From: Atopsyche davidsoni
Taxonomy: Eukaryota > Arthropoda > Insecta > Trichoptera > Hydrobiosidae
Assembly (NCBI GenBank): GCA_022113835.1
Contig: JAILWY010000001.1
Location: forward strand, 5,952,001 to 6,016,000
DNA: 64,000 nucleotides
Direction of reading: 5' to 3'
Below the pieces are notes generated by a model. It did no database searches. It had not been told where the DNA came from and saw only the letters and a program-made list of their open reading frames with translations. Every line of letters begins with the position of its first letter. The first letter of the stretch is position 1. Of this stretch, positions 24,481 to 34,545 are shown in pieces. The translations under genes were made by a program, and so were the position numbers.

Positions 24481-25581
24481 AAACCCGTAATGCGTAGTAA
24501 ATACGCACTTGATTGACGTTCAATCCAAAAAATAGATATACCGAAATTTATTGACTAAAGATACTTATTACATTGTTACAAAAACATATTATTGCTTTTA
24601 TGGACAAGGTTTTGAGAATACATGCATTTGCTTCAAGTAATATCATTTCGTGTTGCTGATATCCTTAATTTTATTTTTATAAAAATGTGTAAAAAAAAAA
24701 AAATGGTGACATTTATGTCTTTGATATAATAAAGCGCACAAAGTGTAGAATCACAAGCCGCTCCGAGCGGGCATTAATTTTTCACTCAATTTATGTAACC
24801 ATTTCAAGTTATGGGACTTCGCATTATAATTGTTTGAAATTAAAGCCCTAAATCCAAACTTTCCCGTTTTCAACGTGGAATAAAAAGTTTCTTTCCATTA
24901 AAATGAGCCGAACGTCGATCAAGTTCTGTAGACACAGAAGTACGTGCCGGGGCGGCAAACCAAATTATCGGCCGGAAAAGTCGCACAAACAGAGGGGGGC
25001 GTATGTTAAAGGGATTTAAGACCTGAACAGACTCCCAACGCGAGCAAAAATAGGGCAATTATACACCCAAGGAAATTTCGCTCTTATCCAATCTGCAAGA
25101 AGCGAGCTTTTTTATAAACCGATTTACTCTGATTTTTAATACACAATAATTCGCTGAACCTATATTTTTTCAACTTTTAGTAGACCTAAATACTTTTACC
25201 AACTGGTGGTTATTATTGTATGTAACTTTGCAGTGAACAAAATAAATTATTAATATTGTATTCAAATATTATAACGTCGTATGCTGTCTGGTAACTGTAT
25301 TTAAACTATTGCAATATATTTATTTGAATAACAGTAATGATGGTACGTATATTATTTTGGCAAGTAATTTAATAAATGAATCAATGCTTAGGTTCATGTG
25401 GAGAATATGGAGATCATAGCTAGGTTGTTGAGTTGACATATTTACGATTCCTAAGCAGACACCGAGCGCCCTCAGTACAGGACAAGTGTAGTTAAGCCGG
25501 GAATCTTTTAAGAGAAGTCGTTAAGATTACGGGAGGGCTCTGATAGAAAGACGACCGAGATATCGTTAGAGCTCGAGCGTC

Positions 25582-25620
25582 GCGCAGTGGCGTAGTGGTT
25601 AAATTCCCATTTAAATGCAT
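25582..25620 (+). repeat. Possible SINE head fragment
   Basis: GCAGTGGCGTAGTGGTTAA resembles the A-box end of a tRNA-derived SINE. No B box follows at the right distance, so the call is weak. Confidence 0.3.
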
Positions 25621-25890
25621 TCCCCAACACCAGTCTCGGCGCGGCTCCACCCTGGGCGACAATCAGCTGATAGCGCCGCCGTCCCTGTCTTACATTATCT
25701 ACTTGGCCAAATCAATACTATCATTTGAAACAATAGGCATGACGAAAGATTTTCAAATCCTCTTCCATAATGGGGGTACACGTTTACTTTTTACGAAAAA
25801 AACTTTATTTCGGTAAAAAACTAGAGTTTAACGATGTTTAAAGCCATTTTTATAATATTTTTTCAAAAGTGCACGAAAACGCGTCATCGC

Positions 25891-26030
25891 GAGGCGTGAC
25901 GTCATGGCGTCCGCTCTGACGTCACGCCTCCTATTAACTATCATTGTCAACTGGCGTGCCATTGTGTTTGCATTGAAGACCATAGACCAATTTGAATACC
26001 ATAGAGTTGTTTACAGGGGTATGACGTCAT
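25891..26030. promoter_or_regulatory. Palindromic CRE cluster (three perfect TGACGTCA sites)
   Basis: Positions 25891-25930 form a perfect 14 bp stem (GAGGCGTGACGTCA and its complement) with a 12-base loop. Each arm carries a full palindromic CRE/ATF-type site. A third TGACGTCA lies at 26022-26029. It could be a regulatory element or the 5' region of an unrecognised DNA transposon; such promoters sometimes carry CRE palindromes. Confidence 0.45.
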
Positions 26031-27137
26031 GCGCTGTGATTGGTGTTTCAGTCAAAATGGCCGATTGCAGTATTTTAACCTTTTAATTTGTTGAAAATCT
26101 TATTAATCTTAGATTTTTAAATAAAACTAAATCAGTTTTTTAAATCCTTTTGATATGTATTTTCCCTTAAAATAATTATTTCTTTGATTCTTTGATACTG
26201 TCGTCACGCCTATTACGTCCTCCACTACTCTACACAAAAAAAGTGGCTTTGATTAAACCGTTTTGGTGCTGAAGTGAAGATACGAATTATTTACTGTTTC
26301 TCTTATTATATACTGAAAATTATCTCTCATCATTTTTTTTTTATATTTGTCCTAAAAAGCGTTTAACGTGACTGCCAATATCATTGAATGAATATATCTG
26401 TTCATTGTTCGCCTTGCGAGGGTAATGGAAGCTTTTAGATCTGTTTGGAACTGTTCCGAGCATGGCTTGGATCTTAGATGTGCCGTGGTTCTGTTACTTT
26501 GGCAGGGTGCAGTACCCGCACTTGTGCCGGCGTGCGAGAGGGACGCAGCTCCTGGAGGAGAGTCGGGGGTCTCCTTATTACTTTTTGTACTTTTTTCGCT
26601 TTTACCATTGTGTCCCGGATTACCGATGCCGTAATATGGAAAACAAACGTTAAGGTGATGTCTTTTTTTACGTGTACAGAACATGTAAGGCCTTTGTTGT
26701 ATTGAGATTGTCAAGTTTTTTTAGGATGATTCACAGCGCCGGGTAGAGGAGAAGTTTTATTCAATAGAGATAAGGGGTTTGTACGTACAATGTCACCACG
26801 TTGTTTGAAGGAAAGTGCATACGTGATTTCGTATACATGCTATCAGAACAAACAAAAACATTCTTGATTCTTTTAAGATCATCGATGCTTATGATTTAAA
26901 AAATGAATCCCAAAGGATTTTTTACCGATTACCGATATTAAAATCATAACATACATGCAAATGATGAACTTGTTGATTCGTTTGGTTTATCTGTGTGCAC
27001 ATGTTTTTGCTTTATATACGATGTTAAAAATACAGATAAAACTAAATATTTTATAAATCAACAGTGATTAAGCTGTATATATTAATTTGATATAGAATAC
27101 AAATGTTTTAAAAATAATAAAACTGAATCGTGTTGAG

Positions 27138-27299
27138 GGACAAGGCATTTGATTGGTGAAGATCCATTTTTTGTAATGATAATGATTGCTTTGTATTCTT
27201 TATTCACTTTGAGTTTATTATATTTTTTGCATGACTAGTTTCGACCAACAGACTTGGTCATCATCAGTTTAGTTATGCATCTGATGATGATCAAGTCAA
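27138..27299 (+). repeat. Interspersed repeat family A, copy 2
   Basis: Matches 11404-11553 in the same orientation over the GACAAGGCATTTGATTGGTG and GCATGACTAGTTTCGACCAA phrases. Its 3' palindrome carries the spacer TTTAGTTATGCAT, the exact reverse complement of the spacer in copy 1. Confidence 0.8.
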
Positions 27300-27960
27300 A
27301 AATAAAACTGAAATAATTTCTTGAGCTGACCAGTGAATAAATTATACAACTTAAGGTAAGGAATCAGCTAGTTCATAAAGTAAACACTCTAATATAATCA
27401 CAGGCGTACATGAACACCCAATAGGGGTCTATAAGTAAATACTTCCAATATTACAACAGATAAAGCCAGTATTGTATGTAAGGTAGTTTCCAGCCGACTC
27501 CGGCCCGCAATGTCGTCCAGGGTCCCGGCTGCGACTGTTTTTGATACTCTTCCCCCAGATTAGATTGCTAATTCGGTTCAATTATGGGTGCTTTGGGACC
27601 CTGCCCGGGGGCGGCCGCTTTATTGGGGTCCGGACCCCGCGCCGGGAGGTGAGATTATTTACTTTGTAAGTGTATTATGAGATTAGCTCATTCGACGTCG
27701 GGTGGTCTTTTCGGAACCAATGTGCCGAATGGATGTATGATCTTAGATTGCTTGTCTGAGTTGGTGTCAATGCTGTTAAATGAAGTGTTAAATATGCTGT
27801 TACAAATATGTATAATTAAATATATATATATTTTACACATTAATTATATATATATACATGTATGGTTGTCATCTGAATTTTAAACCAGGTGTTTTCATGT
27901 AAAAACTCCGACTTGGAAAACGCTTAAAAATAAATGTAGCACTATCTAATTAGTTTCTTA

Positions 27961-28086
27961 TTAGAAGGAACCGGGGACCACGACACTATTTTCCCATTAG
28001 AAAACCATGAACACCGTTTTAGCATGAGTATATGCTCAGTGAAATGGTCGCCAAGCTCCTCTGATGAGAGGCACTTGTTATAAAAT
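27961..28086 (+). mobile_element. Repeat family B, 3' fragment
   Basis: About 125 bp matching the 3' third of family B. The shared frame reads FPLENHEHRFSMSICSVKWS with no internal stop in this stretch. Confidence 0.6.
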
Positions 28087-29815
28087 AATAAAAAAGCAGA
28101 TCAAATTGCACATAAAAAAATACTTTGTATGTATATTAATAATATAGTGGAGATAAAAATATAATTCTAGCAAATAGTTGAGGTTTATACACACAGAAAA
28201 CTTTAGCAGCATAAAAATATCTGATATGAAAAAAATCTCCTCTACCTGCATCCGGGACGGAGCAAACGAAATGAGAGATTCAAGAACAGTTATCATCAAA
28301 ATATATGGGAATTGCAAATGAAAATATCGCTTTATTCTGTGAAATGAAATGACAGACAAACGAGAAGAGCCGCCTCGTGGAGAAAAACAATGTTTCTGAA
28401 TCAAATCCGAACGGAGCTTACGGCATACCGGGAAGTACTCGAGAAGTACTGGCGGCACAGCTCGGGTACAGCGGGCAGCATTCAGCCATTTTATAAAACA
28501 TACTTATTTAATTAAATTACGATTGAATACAAATCACGGTTCAACTTGTAAAGAGAGATCCCATAATCTTTCTGGTATTTTTTATTTCGTCAAAAAAAAG
28601 TTTATTTAATTTCTTGTGATCATAGAAAACATCGTCTTGGTAATGATATGCAGACAAAAAGGTTTCTTTTACTATTTTAAAAGATAGATAAATAATATAA
28701 GATATTTAAAGATATCAATCGTGATTTGAATAAGTCTATTTAGTGCATTGTTACTCCAGCCATTTATATTAATTTGTATGGTTTTTATAAATTATCGGCA
28801 CAACATTTTATTAAATTAAACAGATGTAAAATATTTTCATAATACTTAAATCTCACACTGTCCCTATAATCAAAAATAAAAGCATATGTATATTCAAAAC
28901 CATTTTAACAAAAATAAATATATATACACAATATCAATAGAATCTATCATACTTTGACATTTGCTCGATAAGTTAAATCAAAAACGTTTATAAATATATA
29001 AAATTATTTAATAATTAAAATTTTTGGTAGATTTCTTGAGTGAGTAGTACCCAGTATAGAATATGGAGTGAAAATGCAGTATGTGAAACGTACATATGTT
29101 ATGCACACAAGTGGGTTCGAAGAGGTCTGCTTTGTCACAATCTTAACTCGTAAATATTGCATCCTTTTATTAGATATGAAATATACTACTGCCTCGAAAT
29201 CATGGGATATCGGATGAAAATGACTCGGGAACTTTATTGGAAAAAGTTTTACGTTTATGTGTGAACCAATGTTATATTATTATTTCACTATAACTTAGAT
29301 TTCATTCCATATACAAATAATGTAAAACTAACGAGAAGGATAGTAGAATTAAATTTAATTAATAAAATATGAAACTATGGTGTATAACTAAGATTCTTAG
29401 ATTGTTACTATCCGGTAGTACATATTTGAAGATAAAATTTGATTGAATAATAAATGCGATAAAAGTTTATCACACGTGGTTTTTTATAGAAAAAACCTCA
29501 ACTTTAAAATACCAAAAAATGTTTTAAATAACCACAGATATGCTAGATAATGGATAATTCTACAAACAAATTAATAAAGATATGAAGTTCTCGAACTATT
29601 AGTTGTAGTTAAAAAAACACATAGTTAATTAAAATATATTTTATAGTTAGGGAAAATATATCAAACAATCAACACACTTGCAATGTACGAAATTAATTTT
29701 TAGTATTCAAATGAACATAATAATAATTACCTTTCATTTTTTTTAGTATAAATTAAAATGATGCTAATTTATATATACCAAAACAAACTAAATCAATGAT
29801 AAATATCAATGTGAG

Positions 29816-29985
29816 AGGCTTGTTGGCTCAGTGGATAAGTCTTGAGATAGATAAGTCTCGGTTCAATACCCTTGTAATAAGTGAATCCCAAATTGTTATT
29901 ATTGGACTCAAGCCATTACGAATATAAACTGTACTGACATTGCATGTATTAATGCAAATTGTAAAATATAATCTATGAAATATTT
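29816..29985 (+). repeat. tRNA-derived SINE, second family
   Basis: TGGCTCAGTGGATAAGT (A-box region) and TCTCGGTTCAATACCC (B box) stand at tRNA-like spacing and are followed by an unrelated AT-rich tail. The anticodon arm is degenerate, so it is not a tRNA gene. It differs from family D. Confidence 0.7.
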
Positions 29986-30749
29986 TATCTTAAAATTATG
30001 ACCGGATCAACTTGTTACTTGTTGGGTAATCCTTGGCATGTAAACTTTTATTTTGGGAGAAAATAAGCGGTTGTAGGCAAATATCGAGATAAATAAAAAC
30101 AATATGAAACATACGTATATTTTATTTATTTGTTGAATCAACCGTTAATGCACAAAATCTAAGTATAAATACTTTTTTGTATTGTAATAGATGTAAAATT
30201 ATTTTATCGGCAAATAATGATGTACATGGATGTTGGAAATACCAAACGGTATCTATTGATAAATATGAATTAATTTTTCATTTATAAGGGTTGTCTGCTA
30301 AAGCAGCGGTATTTATGAGAGAGTATTGAAAAAATATTAGATATTATCCACGAGCTAGCTCGGGGCATACTGCAGGATGGTAATTAAATGGAGCTCTCCA
30401 GTACTTGCTTTGTAAAGGAGTCCGGCTTCAGGGCTATCGAATAAGCTAATTTATAATTTGACTCCTCTTAATATATATATAAAATCAAACATTATTTATT
30501 TCATAAAAATTAAACTTTTTTTAAATAAAAATCGTGATATAAGGTAAGAGATTTAAAAAACAGCAAATAATATTTATATTAAAATCATTTGAGAAGAAGA
30601 GTCTGATTTACTTATGGACTAAAATACAGCTTTTATTTTGGTATTATAAAATAATCTTTGATTGAATTTTTTTGTGAATATATATTTTTTTTTAGCATGA
30701 ATTGTTTACAGTTTGCAATCAAAGAGTGGTGGTAATTATCAAGTCATTT

Positions 30750-31010
30750 AATAATTCGTTGGTGCATTCGTCGGTTTTCCAGCCCTGATCATCTCGGGGG
30801 TGCGCCGCCCCTGCCCCGCTGAGAGTCCTCGCGAGTGGCCGCGGCCGTATCTGCCCATTATCAAATAATAATGAGCTCAAAACGGTTGGCCGCACAAAAC
30901 CGAAATAAAATCCCGCAGCTCGGATTTATGCGGGTACAGTGCGCCCCGCTACTCTCCGAGCGGTTAAGTGACCCACCCTGTACGTCGGGGCTGTTTTCAT
31001 AATGTTTTTG
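30750..31010. promoter_or_regulatory. GC-rich island, candidate regulatory element
   Basis: The last island of the desert, about 900 bp before the 3' end of the His/Thr-rich secreted gene. GC-rich blocks flank a core with TATCAAATAATAATGAGCTC and an AAACGGTTGGCCGCACAAAA phrase resembling clustered factor sites. No coding frame is recognised. Confidence 0.25.
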
Positions 31011-31439
31011 TGTTGTTGAAATATATATCTATATCTCCGAAGTGGATCTGACTCGGTTAACTCTACATTCCACACAATGCGGAGTGAATCGTAAAGGTGC
31101 GTTTTAATTTTGAAGTGATTACTTTCGCTTTGTTTTCATACGAACAAGCTACAAATTTAATGCACATGTTATTACATACATATTTTTATATAAATATCTC
31201 TTAATCAGATTATTTTGTTATGTTTTTTAGTAGACACCATACAGCATATACAGTAGTAAGCCTTACACTAAGGATTCTTAACACTTCATACTAGAATAGT
31301 TGGAGGTCACACCAGAAAGAAGCATGCTTGCAATAAATTATACTGTAAGTAAGAGAAAATGTACTTTCATGAATCTGATGCTGTCAATATATGTATTATA
31401 TAATTCAAAATTTGTATGAATAGAGATCAAAATCGACTC

Positions 31440-31520
31440 TCCTCCATACTCAGGTAGGCAATTACCAAATAAAATAAGCAGTTCATTTTTAGGTATTTAT
31501 TAATTTAATGAATATTAAGG
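31440..31520. repeat. Downstream flank duplicated with the paralogue pair (copy 1)
   Basis: Phrases CATACTCAGGTAGGCAATTA and GGTATTTATTAATTT recur with changes at 33188-33260. This shows that the tandem duplication of the His/Thr-rich genes included about 450 bp of 3' flank. Confidence 0.65.
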
Positions 31521-31929
31521 ACACACTGTATGTACATCCCGATGCGGTTATAGATCTAAGGTCTGCATTTAACGATTTGAATTCATGAACATCAAAGTAG
31601 TGCAGCCTAGGTACTTAATAAAAACTCCGCGTTATAGCTTATTTTTTATGGGCATCCACATCGGAAATTTCAGAGAATAGATCAATTAAATTATTCCTAG
31701 TCTCTCAGTGAATTGATTTTTTAGTTATATAATTATGATAAATTTTGTTTAAGTTTTATAAAAAAACAAACTTGAATGATATTTTTTGTGATAAAACAAA
31801 AGGTTATCGTTTTTATATTAAATAAAAAGCATTTACATTTGGGATTGATGTATTAAATAAAAATAATTTAAGGATTACAAAAAAACAAACACCAGTTAAA
31901 AGATAATATGAAAATATACTAAAAGTATT

Positions 31930-32820
31930 TTACGGAATAACAATAAATTTATCTTTTCCGTTTAAAACAAACCACTCCCTTGTAGAATTAGGCGTAGTAG
32001 CCGGATTTGGCGTTGTCGATATCAAAGTTGTTCCTTTTGAAGACGTTGTTGGTGCTGTCGGTGTAATAGCAGGAGTTGTTATTGTCGGCATCACGGTTGC
32101 AGGGTTTGCTGTCGTTCGTGTGGTTATGCTTGTTGCTGGCGTTAACACATTAATGACATATCCCGGGTGACTATTTGGAATCATGGGGGACGAGATATCC
32201 CAGCCGAACACTAGTTGGGGACCTTGAGGAGAGTCACATCGAAATTGTTCCGGTGGTGTATTGAATACTGGGAGATTGGGATATGTACCGGAAGTTGGTG
32301 GGATATAAGGAATTGGCGGCGAAGTTGTAGAGAAAGGTGCAAGGGGTGTTGGTGTTGAAGTAATAGAGTTTGAATTTTCATATATGGGATTGTAATTATC
32401 ATTGGGATCATGGTGAGGATGATGGTAGGGATCATGGCGGTGGTGATGAGGACCATGTTGTCTATGATAGTAACTATCAGGATTGTAGTGATGGCCATGA
32501 CACTGGTGTTTGTGATCGTGGTCATGTGGATTTCCACGGAAAAAACCCCAATGTCGTCTAGTTCTATGGAGGACATGGTTTGTCATTGAAAGAAAACTGA
32601 CATTGTGTGATTGAGTTTTGTTCACAATGTTTACATTCCGAATAAACTGATCACTGTTATTTACAATCTTTTCACTTTCTAGTAATGGTCTGTTTTCATC
32701 CAAATCACTTATTTCACTAGTTTTAGTTAAAAGACTGCTTTTGCCATATGGTTTTAGAACATTTAAAGCAGAGCTCATACACGTGGAAACAAATAAAAAA
32801 CTTACTAAATTAACCCACAT
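31930..32820 (-). CDS. Secreted His-rich/Thr-rich protein, paralogue 1
   Basis: A single-exon frame of 296 residues. Residues 1-19 form a signal peptide with a hydrophobic VSFLFVSTCMSSA core. A Leu/Glu/Asn-containing propeptide-like region holds ENRPLLESEKI (42-52). A basic site HRTRRHW (85-91) fits furin-type processing. Residues 99-137 are His-rich (about 18 His, some as HHP or HDH), and 152-175 are Pro/Thr-rich. Residues 180-229 form the conserved core NLPVFN...FRCDSPQGP...FGWDISSPM...GYVINVLTP, with one Cys. A Thr/Pro mucin-like region (230-278) and a hydrophobic end WFVLNGKDKFIVIP follow. I do not recognise the family. His blocks can bind metal and the Thr region is a likely O-glycosylation target; both are inference. 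It is a tandem partner of the gene at 33589. Confidence 0.8.
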   Translation of the reverse strand: MWVNLVSFLFVSTCMSSALNVLKPYGKSSLLTKTSEISDLDENRPLLESEKIVNNSDQFIRNVNIVNKTQSHNVSFLSMTNHVLHRTRRHWGFFRGNPHDHDHKHQCHGHHYNPDSYYHRQHGPHHHRHDPYHHPHHDPNDNYNPIYENSNSITSTPTPLAPFSTTSPPIPYIPPTSGTYPNLPVFNTPPEQFRCDSPQGPQLVFGWDISSPMIPNSHPGYVINVLTPATSITTRTTANPATVMPTITTPAITPTAPTTSSKGTTLISTTPNPATTPNSTREWFVLNGKDKFIVIP

Positions 32821-32859
32821 TGTAAATGATTTATTATCATTAACAAGGAAACGACGCTA

Positions 32860-32915
32860 TCATAGCGCTGAGTCTAAGGTTGTGGTTTTATTTGGCTATA
32901 ATATTTTATATATGT
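32860..32915 (-). promoter_or_regulatory. Probable core promoter of paralogue 1
   Basis: On the minus strand a TATAAAATATTATA element (about 32900-32913) lies about 80-95 bp upstream of the ATG. The 5' flank (GACTCAGCGCT, then the AACGACG phrase) resembles that of paralogue 2, in line with a shared promoter inherited by duplication. Confidence 0.5.
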
Positions 32916-33588
32916 ACTTTAAATACATATAATAATTAATATTATCAAAACGGCAAAAAATATAGCTCGAATAGTGGATTAATGTATAATGTTTATCTCT
33001 ATGGAAAAAATAGTGTTATCAAACATTACACAAATTTGTCCATAAAAAAAAAATATTTGAGTGTATATATGTAATTTTAAGTATTGGTTATAATTTTAAA
33101 TCTATACACAAAATGAAAATGTTGAAAATCACATTATTTTTAAATTTAATATTATATTGAACGAATAAAAGTAAAATAACAATCGCCTTTACATACTCAG
33201 ACAAGCAATTACCAAATAAATTAAGCAATCCATTTGTAGGTATTTAACGATTTGGATATATTAACATTAGTAGTCCAGCATAGGTACCAAATAAAACTCC
33301 ACTTTGTGACTTCTTGCCCTTTATTTTCCATGATCATCCACAGCTAAGATATTTATCGAATGATTATCTAAATATTGCGAGCTTCATTGGTCAATTGTCG
33401 GCATATATTACATGAGTTTGAAGAAATGAAAATTTGAATGTTTTTTTTGAAAACCAAAAAATATTTCTAAAATAAAACACACATTTTTATATAACATTGT
33501 ATTACAAAAAAGGTGTATTTTAAATGTTACAGAAAAATTTCAGTTTAGATTTAACATCAAGATTTTGATTCAGAAGATCTAAATTTTT

Positions 33589-34467
33589 CTAATTATTTTT
33601 TTGTGGAAGTATAATGAATGTAGCTTTCCCGTTTAGAACAAACCACCCCTTTGCAGAGTTAGGAATGGTGGTCGGATTTGGCGTTGTTGACGTCAAAGTC
33701 GGACCTTTTGTAGTCGTTGTTGGTGCTGTTGGAGTAATAGTAGATGTTATTGTCGGCACCGTAGTTGGAGGGTTTCCTGTCGTTTGTGTTGTCGTACTTG
33801 TTGTTGTTGCTGGCGTTAACACATTAATGACGTATCCTGGGTGACTGTTTGGAATCATGGGGGACGAGATATCCCAGCCGAACACTATTCGGGGACCCTG
33901 AGGGGAGTCACATCGAAATTGTTCCGGTAGTTTATTGAATACTGGGAGATTGGGATATGTAATGGACGTTGGTGGGGTATAAGGGATAGGCGGCATAGTT
34001 GAAGGTGGGAAAGTTGCAGGTGGAAGAGTTGTTGGTGGAAGAGTTGTTGGTGGGAGTGTTATTGGTGGTAAAATAACAGGTGTGGATATTTGGTTAGCAT
34101 GATCGTTGTGATGATGATGCCGGTGATGGTGATGGTGAGGTTTAGGACGATGAGAATGGAAATGATGAGGGAAATTGGGATGCATTCGGGTATAGTCCCA
34201 ATGTCGACGAGTTCTTCGGAGCACATGATTTTTCATAAGAGAAAAATCGACAAAGTTCAATGGAGTTTTATCCAGAATGTTTTTATTCTGACTAAACTGG
34301 TGATTGTTGCTTTCAATCTTTTCACTTTCTAATAATGGGCTATATTCATTAAAAACACTTTTTTCAGTAGTAAGAGCTAAAAATCTGCTTTTGACATATG
34401 ACTCTTGGGTATTTGAAACAGCGCTCACACACAAAGAAACAAATAAACATATAAAATTTATTAACAT
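33589..34467 (-). CDS. Secreted His-rich/Thr-rich protein, paralogue 2
   Basis: A single-exon frame of 292 residues, colinear with the gene at 31930. Signal peptide at 1-19; SPLLESEKIE at 43-52; basic site RRTRRHW at 84-90; His-rich block 101-123 with HHHHHRHHHH. A Pro/Thr repeat (132-160) is made of LPPTT units, more regular and longer than in paralogue 1. The core at 171-220 is nearly identical to paralogue 1, including FRCDSPQGP and FGWDISSPMIPNSHPGYVIN. Thr-rich mucin-like region 221-277; C-terminus WFVLNGKATFIILPQKNN. The core and ends are conserved while the low-complexity blocks differ, so the core is probably the selected part. Flanks on both sides are also duplicated. Function unknown; extracellular location is well supported. 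Confidence 0.8.
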   Translation of the reverse strand: MLINFICLFVSLCVSAVSNTQESYVKSRFLALTTEKSVFNEYSPLLESEKIESNNHQFSQNKNILDKTPLNFVDFSLMKNHVLRRTRRHWDYTRMHPNFPHHFHSHRPKPHHHHHRHHHHNDHANQISTPVILPPITLPPTTLPPTTLPPATFPPSTMPPIPYTPPTSITYPNLPVFNKLPEQFRCDSPQGPRIVFGWDISSPMIPNSHPGYVINVLTPATTTSTTTQTTGNPPTTVPTITSTITPTAPTTTTKGPTLTSTTPNPTTIPNSAKGWFVLNGKATFIILPQKNN

Positions 34468-34499
34468 TGTGAATTATTTACTATCGTTCCTAAAGAAAC

Positions 34500-34545
34500 G
34501 ACAATCTCTTAGTACTGACTCTTAAATTATGGCTTCATTTAGCTA
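34500..34545 (-). promoter_or_regulatory. Probable core promoter and start-site region of paralogue 2
   Basis: Minus-strand TCAGTAC (from 34516 down) matches the arthropod initiator TCAGT. A related spacing is seen before paralogue 1. The upstream sequence is AT-rich with AAAAAACGATAGC rather than a clean TATA box. Confidence 0.35.

Larger units (their letters stand above)
7800..31900. other. Gene desert with scattered GC-rich islands, SINEs and inverted repeats
   Basis: No host gene could be supported in these 24 kb. Short GC- and CpG-rich islands interrupt AT-rich DNA at about 8390-8640, 9720-9990, 10240-10800, 11800-12060, 12560-12860, 14030-14240, 15040-15310, 16840-17000, 18220-18390, 20200-20410, 21090-21390, 22490-22710, 23990-24210, 24750-25080, 25440-25720, 26410-26640, 27480-27680, 28230-28470 and 30750-31010. 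Several are open in two or three frames and on both strands at once, which is a composition effect. The pattern fits conserved non-coding elements around a regulated gene, but conservation cannot be judged from one sequence. The AT-rich parts hold the repeats listed separately. Confidence 0.4.

Noticed and set aside
32211..32576. Minus-strand frame of 121 codons
   Set aside because: Shifted-frame shadow of the His/Thr-rich gene at 31930.
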